A DNA stretch of 64,000 bases from JBFJKD01 sp041600415 (GCA_041600415.1 JBFIKF010000006.1:62001-126000), one strand, 5' to 3'; shown: positions 51,041 to 60,466, numbered from the stretch's first letter. Made by a program: numbers and translations. The notes: a model not told the origin generated them from the letters alone.

Positions 51041-51526
51041 ATGTTTGATGTGGGTTTTTCTGAAATTGTGCTGATCGCCGTGGTCTGTTTGATTGTTATC
51101 GGACCAAAACGGTTGCCGGAGACGGTGCGCTTTCTCGGCTTCTGGCTGGGCCGCATTCGACGTAGCCTGACCAATGCCCGCGCTGACATGGAGCGCGAAT
51201 TTGGCCTCGATGAAATTCGTCGCGACCTGCACAATCAGGAGCTGCTGCAACGCCTGGAAGATGAGCGCAAACAGGTGGAGCGCGCGTTTAACAAGACCAA
51301 TAAAACTAACCAGGGACTGCCCGCAGCGGGGCCACAACCGTCCTCGCCCCCTGCTGGCGACAGGGACGCTGCCGATTTCGATACGGATTTTGACAGCGAG
51401 GGTTATACTGACCCCGAAACTATCCACCGGGCTACCTCTACACCGCCCGACGCAATCGCGGACGAACCCGACGACCACCTTGCCCGCCCTTCCACACCTG
51501 GCACTGCGGACAAGGGCGAGCCCTGA
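51041..51526 (+). CDS. tatB: Tat translocase subunit TatB
   Basis: Substrate-receptor subunit working with TatC. The 161-residue protein begins MFDVGFSEIVLIAVVCLIVIGPKRLPETVRFLGFWLGRIRR, with the TatB-specific GPKRLPE, then a helical segment (MEREFGLDEIRRDLHNQELLQRLEDE) and a long Pro/Asp-rich tail. Confidence 0.95.
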   Translation: MFDVGFSEIVLIAVVCLIVIGPKRLPETVRFLGFWLGRIRRSLTNARADMEREFGLDEIRRDLHNQELLQRLEDERKQVERAFNKTNKTNQGLPAAGPQPSSPPAGDRDAADFDTDFDSEGYTDPETIHRATSTPPDAIADEPDDHLARPSTPGTADKGEP

Positions 51527-51529
51527 TTT

Positions 51530-52339
51530 ATGAACGATTCCATTCCCGAAGCCGACCAGCGGCAACCGATGGTAACGCACCTCATTGAGTTGCGCGATCG
51601 TCTGTTGCGGGTCCTGGTGATTATCGGCTTACTATTTGTGGGCATGTTCCCGTTCGCCAATAAGTTGTACACCTTCGTTTCGGAGCCGCTACGGGTTTAC
51701 CTCCCCGAAAATACCACCATGATTGCCACCGAGGTGGCATCGCCCTTTTTAACACCGTTCAAATTAACCATGGTGCTGGCCGTATTTGCCGCCATGCCGT
51801 TTATTCTCTATCAGGCGTGGGCCTTTATCGCGCCAGGGCTGTATCGCAAAGAACGTCACATCGTGTTACCAATTATGGCATCCAGCGTATTACTGTTTTA
51901 TGGCGGCATGGCGTTTGCCTACTATGTGGTTTTCCCGCTGGTATTTGGGTTCTTCACCAGTGTTGGTCCCGCAGATGTGGCAGTGATGACGGATATTTCG
52001 AAGTATCTGGATTTTGTACTGAAACTGTTTTTTGCGTTTGGCCTGGCTTTCGAAATACCTATCGCCACCGTCATACTGATCTGGACAGGGGTCATTACAC
52101 CGGACAAACTGGCCGACAAACGGCCATACGTTGTGGTGGGCTGTTTCGTGATAGGTATGCTACTGACCCCACCCGATGTGATTTCCCAGGCGCTGCTGGC
52201 AATTCCCATGTGGCTTTTGTTCGAGGTTGGCGTCTTTTTCGGCCGTATGATTCATCGGCGGGACGACTCTGAACTCGACGACGACTCCGACGAGGACAAC
52301 GGGGACCAGCACGACAGTGATAAGGGCGATAGGACGTAA
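51530..52339 (+). CDS. tatC: Tat translocase subunit TatC
   Basis: Six-helix membrane protein that recognises twin-arginine signals. The 269-residue protein has MVTHLIELRDRLLRVL, EPLRVYLPENTTMIATEVASPFLTPFKL, FYGGMAFAYYVVFPLVFGFF and VVVGCFVIGMLLTPPDVISQALLAIPMWLLFEVGVFFGR. Its tail is very acidic. The stop codon lies in the palindrome CGTAAAAGCTTTTACG (52334-52349). Confidence 0.96.
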   Translation: MNDSIPEADQRQPMVTHLIELRDRLLRVLVIIGLLFVGMFPFANKLYTFVSEPLRVYLPENTTMIATEVASPFLTPFKLTMVLAVFAAMPFILYQAWAFIAPGLYRKERHIVLPIMASSVLLFYGGMAFAYYVVFPLVFGFFTSVGPADVAVMTDISKYLDFVLKLFFAFGLAFEIPIATVILIWTGVITPDKLADKRPYVVVGCFVIGMLLTPPDVISQALLAIPMWLLFEVGVFFGRMIHRRDDSELDDDSDEDNGDQHDSDKGDRT

Positions 52340-52770
52340 AAGCTTTTACGCCAAGACCTATGAAGCAAGATACTGGGACGAAACAGCTTGCTCTGACATG
52401 AATTAACCTCAACTTGAATCAACTTCATCTTATATTTACCCCCACCCCCTGGACAACTCTGCGGGAAGCGGGAACTCCCTCCGCCAACCAAGCCACGCCC
52501 AATATTGGTGGCAAATATTATTTCCGACCTCCTCGACACCCGATGTATCAGATATATTGCCAGGCAACCAACGGTTTACCTCGCTGGCGCGCCGTTGTAA
52601 CATCGCCGCCCTGCAAGAAACGCAGCAGGAAAAGGCCGCCCAATTGCACGGGGATAATATAGAAGGGCTCGCTGCGAACAACGCGAACGAGAAATGCGAC
52701 CAGCGGACATATCAGTTTTTTTGGCACCACCCCTGGAATTGACGCCAGGCGCGAGATACGGAGAAAGGGT
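52340..52770. other. 431-bp gene-free stretch between tatC and purE
   Basis: Short open frames on both strands show no credible product or ribosome binding site. A minus-strand frame reading FLVRVVRSEPFYIIPVQLGGLFLLRFLQ is protein-like but would have to begin inside or just before purE. The CGTAAAAGCTTTTACG palindrome at the start may act as a weak terminator of the tat operon. The purE promoter must lie near the right end. Confidence 0.4.
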
Positions 52771-53259
52771 ATGCAAGTATTAGTTGGCGTTATTATGGGG
52801 TCCACTTCCGACTGGGAGACGCTTAAACACACCACCGACGTACTCCAACAACTTGGTATCGCCCACGAAGTAGAAGTGGTGTCCGCGCACCGCACCCCGG
52901 ACAAACTGTTTGCATATGCCGCCAGCGCCGCGGAGCGCGGTCTCGAAGTCATTATTGCTGGTGCCGGTGGCGCAGCCCATCTGCCAGGTATGGCGGCCGC
53001 TAAAACCGCACTCCCAGTCCTCGGCGTACCGATTCAATCGAAAGTCCTGAACGGAATTGACTCCCTGCTCTCCATCGTACAAATGCCCGCAGGTATCCCG
53101 GTAGGTACCCTGGCCATCGGGCGCGCGGGTGCCATCAACGCTGCACTGCTGGCGGCAGCCATACTGGCCAATAAGTACGACACCGTTCGCGACGCGTTAA
53201 ACGAGTACCGGCAGGCGCAATCCGCGGCAGTACTGGCCAACCCCGACCCGCGAGACTAA
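52771..53259 (+). CDS. purE: N5-carboxyaminoimidazole ribonucleotide mutase
   Basis: Class I PurE, converting N5-CAIR to CAIR. The 162-residue protein has VGVIMGSTSDWETLKHTTDVLQQLGI, VVSAHRTPDKLFAYA and GAGGAAHLPGMAAAKTALPVLGVPIQS. GGAGAAAGG precedes the ATG. Five bases separate it from purK, so the pair is one operon. Confidence 0.97.
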   Translation: MQVLVGVIMGSTSDWETLKHTTDVLQQLGIAHEVEVVSAHRTPDKLFAYAASAAERGLEVIIAGAGGAAHLPGMAAAKTALPVLGVPIQSKVLNGIDSLLSIVQMPAGIPVGTLAIGRAGAINAALLAAAILANKYDTVRDALNEYRQAQSAAVLANPDPRD

Positions 53260-53264
53260 ACCAC

Positions 53265-54335
53265 GTGATTATCGGTATTTTGGGCGGTGGCCAGCTGGCC
53301 CGTATGATGGCACTGGCCGGACACCCACTGGGCCATCGTTTTGTATTTCTTGATCCCGCGCCGGATGCGTGCGCCGCAACACTTGGTGAATTACTGGTGG
53401 CGCCCTACGACGATCATAGTGCACTCGACCGGCTGGCGCAGAAAGTCGATGTGGTGACCTTCGACTTTGAGAACGTTCCGGCTAGCAGCCTTGCCTTCCT
53501 CACCGAGAAAATACCTGTCTTTCCGCCACCCGCTGCTCTGCAGGCCGCGCAGGATCGACTGGTGGAAAAAAACCTGTTTCGCCAACTGGGCATCGCCACC
53601 GCTGACTATGTCGCGATCGACAGTCGGGACGATCTGACCCAGGCCTTAGCCCAACTGGGTTTGCCAGCAATTCTCAAAACCCGTACCCAGGGCTACGACG
53701 GCAAAGGGCAATGGCTACTGCGCAATCAGCTCGATGTGACAAACGCCTGGTCGGAACTGGCGGGGCGCGCTGCGATACTCGAGGCGTTTATCGCCTTTGA
53801 GCGCGAAGTATCCGCTATCGGTGTCCGAGGTCAGTCTGGCGAAACACTGTTCTATCCTTTGGCGGAAAATACCCACCACAACGGTGTACTGTTCCAGACA
53901 TTAAGTACCTCTGATGACCCCATGCAAGGACGCGCCGAACAGCAAACCTCTCTCCTGCTCGAGGCCCTCGGCTACGTGGGTGTTATAGCGGTGGAATTTT
54001 TTCAGGTGGGCGACAGCCTGCTGGCCAATGAATTTGCGCCGCGGGTGCACAACTCGGGCCACTGGACCATCGAGGGGGCCGAAACCAGTCAGTTCGAAAA
54101 TCACCTGCGGGCGGTCGCCGGTCAACCCCTGGGACAGGCCCTCGCACGGGGTCATTTTGCCATGGTTAACCTGCTCGGCGCCATGCCCGATGCACAGGCC
54201 GTCCTGGCGATACCGGGTGCGCACCTGCACGACTACGGCAAAGCGCCCCGGCCGGGGCGTAAGATTGGTCATGTAACGGTACATTGTGACGGTCGCACAC
54301 CAGCAGTACCAGACAGGTTACTCGATTTGCTTTAA
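53265..54335 (+). CDS. purK: N5-carboxyaminoimidazole ribonucleotide synthase
   Basis: ATP-grasp enzyme that carboxylates AIR with bicarbonate. The 356-residue protein starts at a GTG (IIGILGGGQLARMMALAGHPLG) and has VDVVTFDFENVPASSL, AILKTRTQGYDGKGQW, FIAFEREVSAIGVRG and FAPRVHNSGHWTIEGAETSQFENHLRAV. Its end overlaps the convergent CoA-transferase gene by four bases. Confidence 0.97.
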   Translation: MIIGILGGGQLARMMALAGHPLGHRFVFLDPAPDACAATLGELLVAPYDDHSALDRLAQKVDVVTFDFENVPASSLAFLTEKIPVFPPPAALQAAQDRLVEKNLFRQLGIATADYVAIDSRDDLTQALAQLGLPAILKTRTQGYDGKGQWLLRNQLDVTNAWSELAGRAAILEAFIAFEREVSAIGVRGQSGETLFYPLAENTHHNGVLFQTLSTSDDPMQGRAEQQTSLLLEALGYVGVIAVEFFQVGDSLLANEFAPRVHNSGHWTIEGAETSQFENHLRAVAGQPLGQALARGHFAMVNLLGAMPDAQAVLAIPGAHLHDYGKAPRPGRKIGHVTVHCDGRTPAVPDRLLDLL

Positions 54336-55516
54336 CCAATGGCACCCGCCGCGCGCCAGGCGGCAATCTCCGCGGCGGAACATCCCACCGATAGCAGCAC
54401 TTCGTCAGTGTGCTGACCCAGCGCCGGCGCAGGCGTTGGTTCGCGCGCCGCCTCCCCCGCAAAAATAACTGGCGGGCGGGCTTGCCGTACACGGCCCGCG
54501 GCAGGATGCTCATATTCGATAACACTGCCCGCATGCACCACCCGCGGATCAGTGAATACCTGTTCGCGGCTGTTCACTTTTGCGCAGGGTACGCCGTCCG
54601 CGTCGAGGCGCGCAATTAAAACATCGCTGTTGTAGTGCAATGCTCTTTTTTCAAACTCCTCCAGCAGAGGCCCGTAGTTGGTAAACCGCCCCACTAACGT
54701 CGTAAAACGTTCATCGTCGAGCATAGATTCGCATTCCAGTGCTCTGCAGGCCCCTTTAAACTCTTCGTCCCCAACCACAATGCAGGTGATAAACCCGTCG
54801 GCACTTTTAATAATGCGATAAAAATCCGCCAACAGGGGTTTGCGCTGCACCCCTTTTTCACCGACAAAACTATCATTCCAGAATACGTCGGCCCATAGAA
54901 AACTCAGGCTGGCATCGAGCATGGAAACTTCCAGATGGTGTCCCTGAATCTGCCCGCGCTCCCGGGCGAACAGCGCGGAGGAAATTGCCTGGGCCGCGGT
55001 GTAGGCGGCGATTTTGTCGCTGACGATGGTTTTCACCAGTTGCGGATTGCCATCGGCATCCACCTGGTTGATCGCGAATCCAGAAACCGCCTGAATCACC
55101 GGATCGTACACTCTGTTTTCCGATCCGGGACCATCGGCCCCATACCCGGAGATCGACACATAAATCAGGCTTGGGTTTATTTTCTGCAGGTCCGCGTACC
55201 CATAACCGTGACGATCCAACGCCCCGGGGCGTGAATTTTGTATAAATACATCCGCGGTTTTGATCAGCGCTGCCAGCGCCGGGCGTATCGCTGAATTTTT
55301 CAGATCAACAGCGACCGAGCGCTTGTTGCGATTTAGATACAGGTTATAACCAGTAAAACCACCGCGCACACCACCCACATGCCGAGACGGATCGCCACTG
55401 CCCAGGGTTTCCAGCCGAATAACGTCCGCACCCTGATCGGCCAGCAGTCCCGAAGCCAAAGGCCCGGACGCATTAGTCGTCACTTCGACAATCCGTATAC
55501 CTTTTAGTGGTTCCAT
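54332..55516 (-). CDS. CaiB/BaiF-family CoA-transferase
   Basis: Class III CoA-transferase acting on an unknown acid. The 394-residue protein has MEPLKGIRIVEVTTNASGPLASGLLADQGADVIRLETLGSGDPSR, FTGYNLYLNRNKRSVAVDLKN, RPGALDRHGYGYADLQKINPSLIYVSISGYG, the conserved aspartate in VYDPVIQAVSG and GVPCAKVNSREQVFTDPRV. GGGAG lies in front of the ATG at 55516, which is preferred to the GTG 30 bases upstream. No CoA-linked neighbour points to a substrate. Confidence 0.92.
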   Translation of the reverse strand: MEPLKGIRIVEVTTNASGPLASGLLADQGADVIRLETLGSGDPSRHVGGVRGGFTGYNLYLNRNKRSVAVDLKNSAIRPALAALIKTADVFIQNSRPGALDRHGYGYADLQKINPSLIYVSISGYGADGPGSENRVYDPVIQAVSGFAINQVDADGNPQLVKTIVSDKIAAYTAAQAISSALFARERGQIQGHHLEVSMLDASLSFLWADVFWNDSFVGEKGVQRKPLLADFYRIIKSADGFITCIVVGDEEFKGACRALECESMLDDERFTTLVGRFTNYGPLLEEFEKRALHYNSDVLIARLDADGVPCAKVNSREQVFTDPRVVHAGSVIEYEHPAAGRVRQARPPVIFAGEAAREPTPAPALGQHTDEVLLSVGCSAAEIAAWRAAGAIG

Positions 55517-55681
55517 AGTAGCGCTCCCATTATCGTTATTCTCCACAGGTTAACACCCCAAGGATGAAGCTCCCCGTGTTTTTATCCTCTATTCCGCATC
55601 AACGCCCGCTATTCAATCCGCAAACACAGCAATTAACAGCTGTCTTTGCGATGACACCAAGTTTACCACCACAGGCTGGCA

Positions 55682-56470
55682 TCAGGGTCGAGCAGTGACC
55701 AGTAGCGGCCAAATTTGATGCAGAAACTCGGTCATTTTATTAGCCACACGCCATCTTTCGGAAGCCGCGTCACCGCGCTCCAGGTCAGTCATACCCCAGG
55801 CCTGGGCGAGCGTGGCGAAATCCATTAACGGCTCTCCGCAACCCGCAAATTCCCAGTCCAGCACCAGCAAACGACCCGTCGCGTCTTCGATAATATTAGC
55901 GGGACTTAAATCGTGATGACACAGTACAGTTTGCCGAATGGCTGTTTGAAAACCATCCAGCAGTGGCTCAAGCTCCCGGTACAGTTGACAGGTTTGCATG
56001 GGTACCGGCGCCTGCCCGGCACACAACTGTTGCCAGTACTGGCGCACGTGGGTCGCGTAATCAAATATCGACGCTGTGATCGGGGATTGATGGATACGTT
56101 CCAGCAGCGCCATTAACGCAGTGCGTTTTTCGGTGCTCTGCGCCAGTTCGTGTGCCGACCAGTGCTCGCCTTCGATATATTCCGTCACCAGTAGCTGTTC
56201 GTGCGGTGCGCAGTAAACCACCAGCGGCGCAAAATCCTGTCCGGCGATGGCGGCGAGAATTGTCTGCTCGCGATGGCGATCAATTCCCAGTGCCGCACTG
56301 TATTGGGCATTGACACGCAGTACCAGACGACGCCCGTCTGCGTTCACCAGATAACTTTGGTTGGTAAGACCGCCGGCTAACGGTTTGATCACTCGCGGCG
56401 GACATTGCAGTGGGAGAGACCAACGGCCCCAGGTGTCAACCGCGGCCTGTACGCGCTCCGGGATCGGCAT
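55682..56470 (-). CDS. thiamine-kinase-like phosphotransferase (APH/choline-kinase fold)
   Basis: A 262-residue kinase-like protein. GGLTNQSYLVNADGRRLVLRVN is the nucleotide-binding start, CHHDLSPANIIED the catalytic loop and VLDWEFAGCGEPLMDFA the metal-binding motif, as in ThiK and choline kinases. It is the last gene of an operon behind a TPP riboswitch with a PnuC-type transporter, which makes thiamine phosphorylation the best guess. The ATG at 56470 overlaps pnuC by 35 bases; no alternative start is as good. Confidence 0.82.
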   Translation of the reverse strand: MPIPERVQAAVDTWGRWSLPLQCPPRVIKPLAGGLTNQSYLVNADGRRLVLRVNAQYSAALGIDRHREQTILAAIAGQDFAPLVVYCAPHEQLLVTEYIEGEHWSAHELAQSTEKRTALMALLERIHQSPITASIFDYATHVRQYWQQLCAGQAPVPMQTCQLYRELEPLLDGFQTAIRQTVLCHHDLSPANIIEDATGRLLVLDWEFAGCGEPLMDFATLAQAWGMTDLERGDAASERWRVANKMTEFLHQIWPLLVTARP

Positions 56471-57068
56471 GCTGTGACTCCATCTGCTTGCGCCAGGAAA
56501 AATAGCCAAACACCACAATAATCAGATAGGCGAAAAATAACAATGCGGTTAATTTCAGACCGCGGTCGATATATAACATCAGCGCCAGGCTATCTATCAG
56601 TATCCAGTACAACCAATTTTCGAGAATTTTCTTCGCCACCATCCAGGTAGTTAGCACACTGCCCCAGGTGACAAAGGAATCCACATAGGGCCAGGCGGCA
56701 GACGTGTATGCCATTAGAAAAGCCCCTGAAAGCCACGCGGCCAGCAGCACCGTCGCCCCTGCGGCAATATGGTTTTTAACCGGCCAGGCGCGTATTTGCA
56801 CGCCGCGGTGTAACACCCCACCCCGGCGCCATTGATACCAGCCGTAGACCGCCATGCCCATGTAGTACAGATTAAGCGCGGACTCCATCAGCAGACTCAC
56901 CTGCCAGAACAACGCGGTATAAATCGCGGTGCTGGCAAATGCGCAGTACCAGCACAGGCTGTTTTCCCGCAGGGCCAACAACAAATAGGCCATTGCCAAT
57001 AGAACGGCTACCAGCTCCCATGCCGAGGTGTCGGCAAACTGGGCTATCACCTGCTGGATAAAAACCAT
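56436..57068 (-). CDS. pnuT: PnuC-family transporter, probable thiamine transporter PnuT
   Basis: A 210-residue inner-membrane protein with about seven segments and the PnuC signatures NSLCWYCAFASTAIYTALFWQVSLLMESALNLYYMGMAVYGWYQWRRG and LVLTTWMVAKKILENWLYWILIDSLALMLYI-like region (residues 135-165). PnuC proteins take up unphosphorylated vitamins that are trapped by a kinase inside. The TPP riboswitch upstream and the kinase downstream point to thiamine rather than nicotinamide riboside. Three bases separate it from the YkoF-like gene. Confidence 0.85.
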   Translation of the reverse strand: MVFIQQVIAQFADTSAWELVAVLLAMAYLLLALRENSLCWYCAFASTAIYTALFWQVSLLMESALNLYYMGMAVYGWYQWRRGGVLHRGVQIRAWPVKNHIAAGATVLLAAWLSGAFLMAYTSAAWPYVDSFVTWGSVLTTWMVAKKILENWLYWILIDSLALMLYIDRGLKLTALLFFAYLIIVVFGYFSWRKQMESQHADPGARTGRG

Positions 57069-57071
57069 TAA

Positions 57072-57317
57072 TTAAACCGCCTGATAGTCGTGAATAAACT
57101 TGGTGACAAAAATCGCTTTACCCTGAGCCTCGTGACTCCACAGCATGGCGTCGCCAAGCGCGGCCATCACCTGACCATGTTCGCCCACCACCACGGTACA
57201 GGTGGGGTAGGTCTTCACCCGCAGATCGTAACTATTCAGTCGCTCGATAAAACCATCGATAGGCGCAATATAATTATCCTGCAAAGGGTACATGCTGATT
57301 TCCGCGGTGAGTTGCAT
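57072..57317 (-). CDS. small YkoF/MTH1187-like thiamine-binding protein
   Basis: An 81-residue protein reading MQLTAEISMYPLQDNYIAPIDGFIERLNSYDLRVKTYPTCTVVVGEHGQVMAALGDAM, which has the ferredoxin-like pattern of YkoF thiamine-binding domains. There is no signal peptide, so it stays in the cytoplasm. It is sandwiched between the TonB receptor and the PnuT-like gene under the TPP riboswitch, which supports a thiamine or precursor-binding role. Family assignment is by eye. Confidence 0.75.
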   Translation of the reverse strand: MQLTAEISMYPLQDNYIAPIDGFIERLNSYDLRVKTYPTCTVVVGEHGQVMAALGDAMLWSHEAQGKAIFVTKFIHDYQAV

Positions 57318-57403
57318 TATCTACCTCCAATAGTTCCCTGGTTAGTGACGTCCAACAGTTGCGCCGACCCGGGCTAATCAGTTCGGCACAACTTTTTTAC
57401 CCA

Positions 57404-59542
57404 TTAGAAATTGTATGTTGCTGTTGCCCCAAACACCCGCGGCTCCCCGTATTGATAGTACGGTTCATCGGTGTAAAACTTGCGCGGATCATTGCCGAAA
57501 TAGAAACCACGCACGGCGTAATCCTGGTCGGTTAAATTGCGCCCCCACAGGGTCAGATCCCAGTGCGCCAGGTTATAGCCCAGAGTCGCATTGACCAGCT
57601 CGTATCTGTCGGAGCGTTGATCGTGGCTGTCGGAGAAATAGAAGCGAGCCTTGCCTTCTACTTCCAGTCGCGCGTAAAAACCTGCGCCAAAATCTACGCG
57701 CCCCCCCACATTAAATTGATAACGCGGCGCATGGGCCTGTTCGCGCCCACTTTTGTCCACCAAGGTGTCGGCCACGTTAACCACAAAATCGTCGATCTCT
57801 GTATCGAGCCAGCCGATATTAGCAAACAGTTGAAGGGCGTCGCCGAGCTGCCAGCGGGTTTCCATTTCCACGCCATAATTTTTCCCGCTGGCAGCATTGT
57901 CGATGTATTCAACAAACTGCTGCTCCTCGTTATACCAGCCTTTTAACTGTACATCCTGACGATCCATATAAAATGCGGCAATGCGGGTTTGCAGCCGATC
58001 ATGCAGATAACTGCCCTTCACACCCATCTCGTAATTCATCAGGGTTTCCCGGTCGAACTCGAGGCGGTCCTGCAAAAACGCTGTGATGGATGGCCCAAAC
58101 CCACTGGTTTTGGCGCGACCCAATGCCTCACCGTTAACACCGCCGGTTTTATACCCCCGCGCAATTAAACCGTACAACATTGTGTTGGGATTGACGTGAA
58201 ATTCGAGGCTGGCCTGTCCACCCCACAGATCCTCTCGCGGAGAGGCCCGCACAGCGCGACTATCCCTGTAGTCAGCCTGAAACTGTTCCCAGCGGGCGCC
58301 GAGGGTCAGCGTAACGCGTTCACTCAACTGCGTAGCGAGCTGACCGTACAACGCCAGATTGTCCGTGTCGTAAGCACTGGTAAATTCCGCATCAGGGACA
58401 AATAGCACCCAATCAAAAAAATTTCGTTGCAATGCTTCGTCCCGCTGCTCGTAGTACACGCCAGTCACCCAGTCGGTGTGACCACCAAGACGGCCAGCCT
58501 CCGTAGACGTCAAACGCAATTCCAGGCGGGTGGCATCGCGCTCGCGCTGGTAGTTATCCGTGGAAGAGTACTCCCAGCCCTCACAGGGCAACCCGGTACA
58601 CAGGCCGTTAAAACTCCAGTCCTCGTCGTAGCCATACTCGAGACTGGAATCTGTATACGAGACCCTGCTCAGCAGCTCAAACAAATCGTGACCGGTCCAA
58701 TTGGTGGTCAGGGCGATAGCGGCAGTTTCCTGCCGATCCTGTCCTGGCTGATCCGAAAACGTGTGCCGCGTGTTGTCCAGGCTGAATGCGTCGTAACCGT
58801 TATCAACGTCCACATACAAGGTGGTGACATCGACCGTCAAATCGTCGTGCGCCTGCCAGCGCAATTTACCGCGGGCGGTCAGCTCGTCACGATTATTAGT
58901 GTTATCCCGCCGCAGAAAGTCGTTGTCGATAAACCCGTCGCTGCGATACTGCTGTACCGCGAACCTGCCCAGCAAACCATCCGCGAGCGGGCCACTCACC
59001 ACGCTGCCGAGGCTCCAGGAGCCGTAATTGCCGTAACTGCTGGACAGCGCACCGACAAACTCCTCGGTAGGTTCATTGGACAGAATATTGACCATGCCCG
59101 CCAGGCCATTGGCACCAAAGCGCGTACCCTGGGGACCGCGCAGCACTTCCACCTGTTGAATGTCATACAGCGTCGTCGCGTTGCCAATACCGCTGGCATC
59201 AATACCATCAATCACCACGCCGACGGACGGGTTAATGGGATCGACAAACTGGCTGCGCTCGCCAATACCGCGTATTTGCAGGTAGCGACCACGGGACGCG
59301 CCGGCCGCAAAGTTAACATTGGGTGCCGCATTAAGCACCTCTTCCAGATGCTGGGCGGTACGCCCACGAATAGTGTCAGCGTCAATGACCGACAGGCTCG
59401 CCGGAACCTTGAGGATATCCAGATCGTGAAACGTTGCAGTGACGACAATTTCCTGAAGCGTGTCGCTATCACTGCCTGAAACCTGGCAGGCAGGAAACAG
59501 GCTAACCAACAGCAACAGGGCGTTACAAAAAAACAGTTTCAT
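57404..59542 (-). CDS. TonB-dependent receptor, probable thiamine receptor
   Basis: A 712-residue outer-membrane receptor with a signal peptide (LLLLVSLFPACQVSG), a TonB box-like ETIVVTA region (LQEIVVTATF), a plug domain (VPASLSVIDADTIRGRTAQHLEEVLNAAPNVNFA; QVEVLRGPQGTRFGANGLAGMVNILSNEP) and a 22-strand barrel ending in the aromatic residue Phe. The TPP riboswitch 69 bases upstream makes thiamine or a phosphate ester the probable ligand. The sequence itself looks like general receptors of this type, so the ligand rests on context. Confidence 0.92.
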   Translation of the reverse strand: MKLFFCNALLLLVSLFPACQVSGSDSDTLQEIVVTATFHDLDILKVPASLSVIDADTIRGRTAQHLEEVLNAAPNVNFAAGASRGRYLQIRGIGERSQFVDPINPSVGVVIDGIDASGIGNATTLYDIQQVEVLRGPQGTRFGANGLAGMVNILSNEPTEEFVGALSSSYGNYGSWSLGSVVSGPLADGLLGRFAVQQYRSDGFIDNDFLRRDNTNNRDELTARGKLRWQAHDDLTVDVTTLYVDVDNGYDAFSLDNTRHTFSDQPGQDRQETAAIALTTNWTGHDLFELLSRVSYTDSSLEYGYDEDWSFNGLCTGLPCEGWEYSSTDNYQRERDATRLELRLTSTEAGRLGGHTDWVTGVYYEQRDEALQRNFFDWVLFVPDAEFTSAYDTDNLALYGQLATQLSERVTLTLGARWEQFQADYRDSRAVRASPREDLWGGQASLEFHVNPNTMLYGLIARGYKTGGVNGEALGRAKTSGFGPSITAFLQDRLEFDRETLMNYEMGVKGSYLHDRLQTRIAAFYMDRQDVQLKGWYNEEQQFVEYIDNAASGKNYGVEMETRWQLGDALQLFANIGWLDTEIDDFVVNVADTLVDKSGREQAHAPRYQFNVGGRVDFGAGFYARLEVEGKARFYFSDSHDQRSDRYELVNATLGYNLAHWDLTLWGRNLTDQDYAVRGFYFGNDPRKFYTDEPYYQYGEPRVFGATATYNF

Positions 59543-59610
59543 GGCGGAGCCTCCACAATACTAACCTAATGGAGACCCGGAATATGCGCGAGGGTTAAGG
59601 CGAGAGCTGT

Positions 59611-59692
59611 CCTATTCCTACGCCGGCACGACCCGGATCAGGTTCAAAGGGTTCGTCTTCACAACGTCTCAGGCCGAAGCCACCCCTTAGGA
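59611..59692 (-). promoter_or_regulatory. TPP (thi-box) riboswitch
   Basis: On the minus strand the hallmark segments appear in order: GGGGTG, then CTGAGA, ACCCTTTGAACCTGATC, and GCCGGCGTAGG. The variable P3 arm GTTGTGAAGAC lies between. All conserved thiamine-pyrophosphate-binding bases of the thi box are there. It stands 69 bases before the receptor start and should shut off the thiamine operon when TPP is plentiful, by terminating or by masking the ribosome binding site. Confidence 0.95.
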
Positions 59693-59876
59693 AATCGCAA
59701 TTGCGACGGCGCTATTGTAATCGCACCGCCCGCAGATGCAACACTTCAGCGCGGAAACACGCTTGCGAATCAGATATATCCCTATAACGCTACCGCGCTG
59801 GCCAAGTCGCGGAAGCATCGCTATAATCGCGGCCCTGTCGAACACCCCCTGTCTCACCATTCCATCAAGGACACCC

Positions 59877-60422
59877 ATGAGTTACAGCAAGATTCCCGCG
59901 GGCAACGATTTGCCCGGCGATATCAATGTCATTATTGAAATCCCCGCCAACCACGACCCGATAAAATACGAAGTCGACAAGGACTGCGACGCACTGTTCG
60001 TAGACCGCTTTGTCGCCACACCGATGTTCTACCCGGCTAATTATGGTTTTATTCCCGGCACGCTGTCCGAGGACGGCGACGCGCTGGATGTGCTGGTGGT
60101 CTCCCCTTATCCGGTAATGCCCGGATCCGTTATTCGCAGTCGCCCCGTTGGGGTGCTGCGCATGACCGACGAAGCTGGCCAGGATGCCAAGTTGATTGCC
60201 GTGCCGCATTCCAAACTGACGCCCATGTACGACCATGTCCAGGAGGTGTCGGATTTACCCGACCTGCTAAAAAGACAGACCGAACACTACTTCGAAAACT
60301 ACAAAGACCTGGAAGAAGGCAAGTGGGTAAAAATTGATGGCTGGGGATCAGCCGAAGACGCACGGGCCGAAATCATGGCTTCCCGGGATCGTTATTTGAA
60401 GCGCGGCATCCACGCCGTCTGA
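59877..60422 (+). CDS. ppa: inorganic pyrophosphatase (family I)
   Basis: Hydrolyses pyrophosphate released by biosynthesis. The 181-residue protein starts MSYSKIPAGNDLPGDINVIIEIPANHDPIKYEVDKD and has FYPANYGFIPGTLSEDGDALDVLVVSPYPVMPG with the metal-binding aspartates. AAGGAC precedes the ATG at 59877; the frame upstream is not homologous. Divergent from the thiamine operon and followed by a strong terminator. Confidence 0.97.
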   Translation: MSYSKIPAGNDLPGDINVIIEIPANHDPIKYEVDKDCDALFVDRFVATPMFYPANYGFIPGTLSEDGDALDVLVVSPYPVMPGSVIRSRPVGVLRMTDEAGQDAKLIAVPHSKLTPMYDHVQEVSDLPDLLKRQTEHYFENYKDLEEGKWVKIDGWGSAEDARAEIMASRDRYLKRGIHAV

Positions 60423-60437
60423 GTGCTCAGCCACACC

Positions 60438-60466
60438 AAAAAACCCCGCACACTGCGGGGTTTTTT
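60438..60466. terminator. bidirectional intrinsic terminator after ppa
   Basis: AAAAAACCCCGCA and its complement around a 3-base cac loop give a perfect 13-bp stem whose outer part is the A/T run on both strands. It ends ppa on the plus strand and also the minus-strand transcript from the glycosylase gene. Confidence 0.92.

Noticed and set aside
52548..52952. Minus-strand frame between tatC and purE with a protein-like C-terminus
   Set aside because: Half of it is antisense to purE and no start codon or ribosome binding site gives a sensible protein; could be a gene relic but this cannot be supported.
58427..59479. Plus-strand open frame of 350 codons opposite the TonB receptor gene
   Set aside because: It is antisense to a clear receptor in a GC-rich genome, has no recognisable domain and no ribosome binding site; it mirrors the codon pattern of the real gene.
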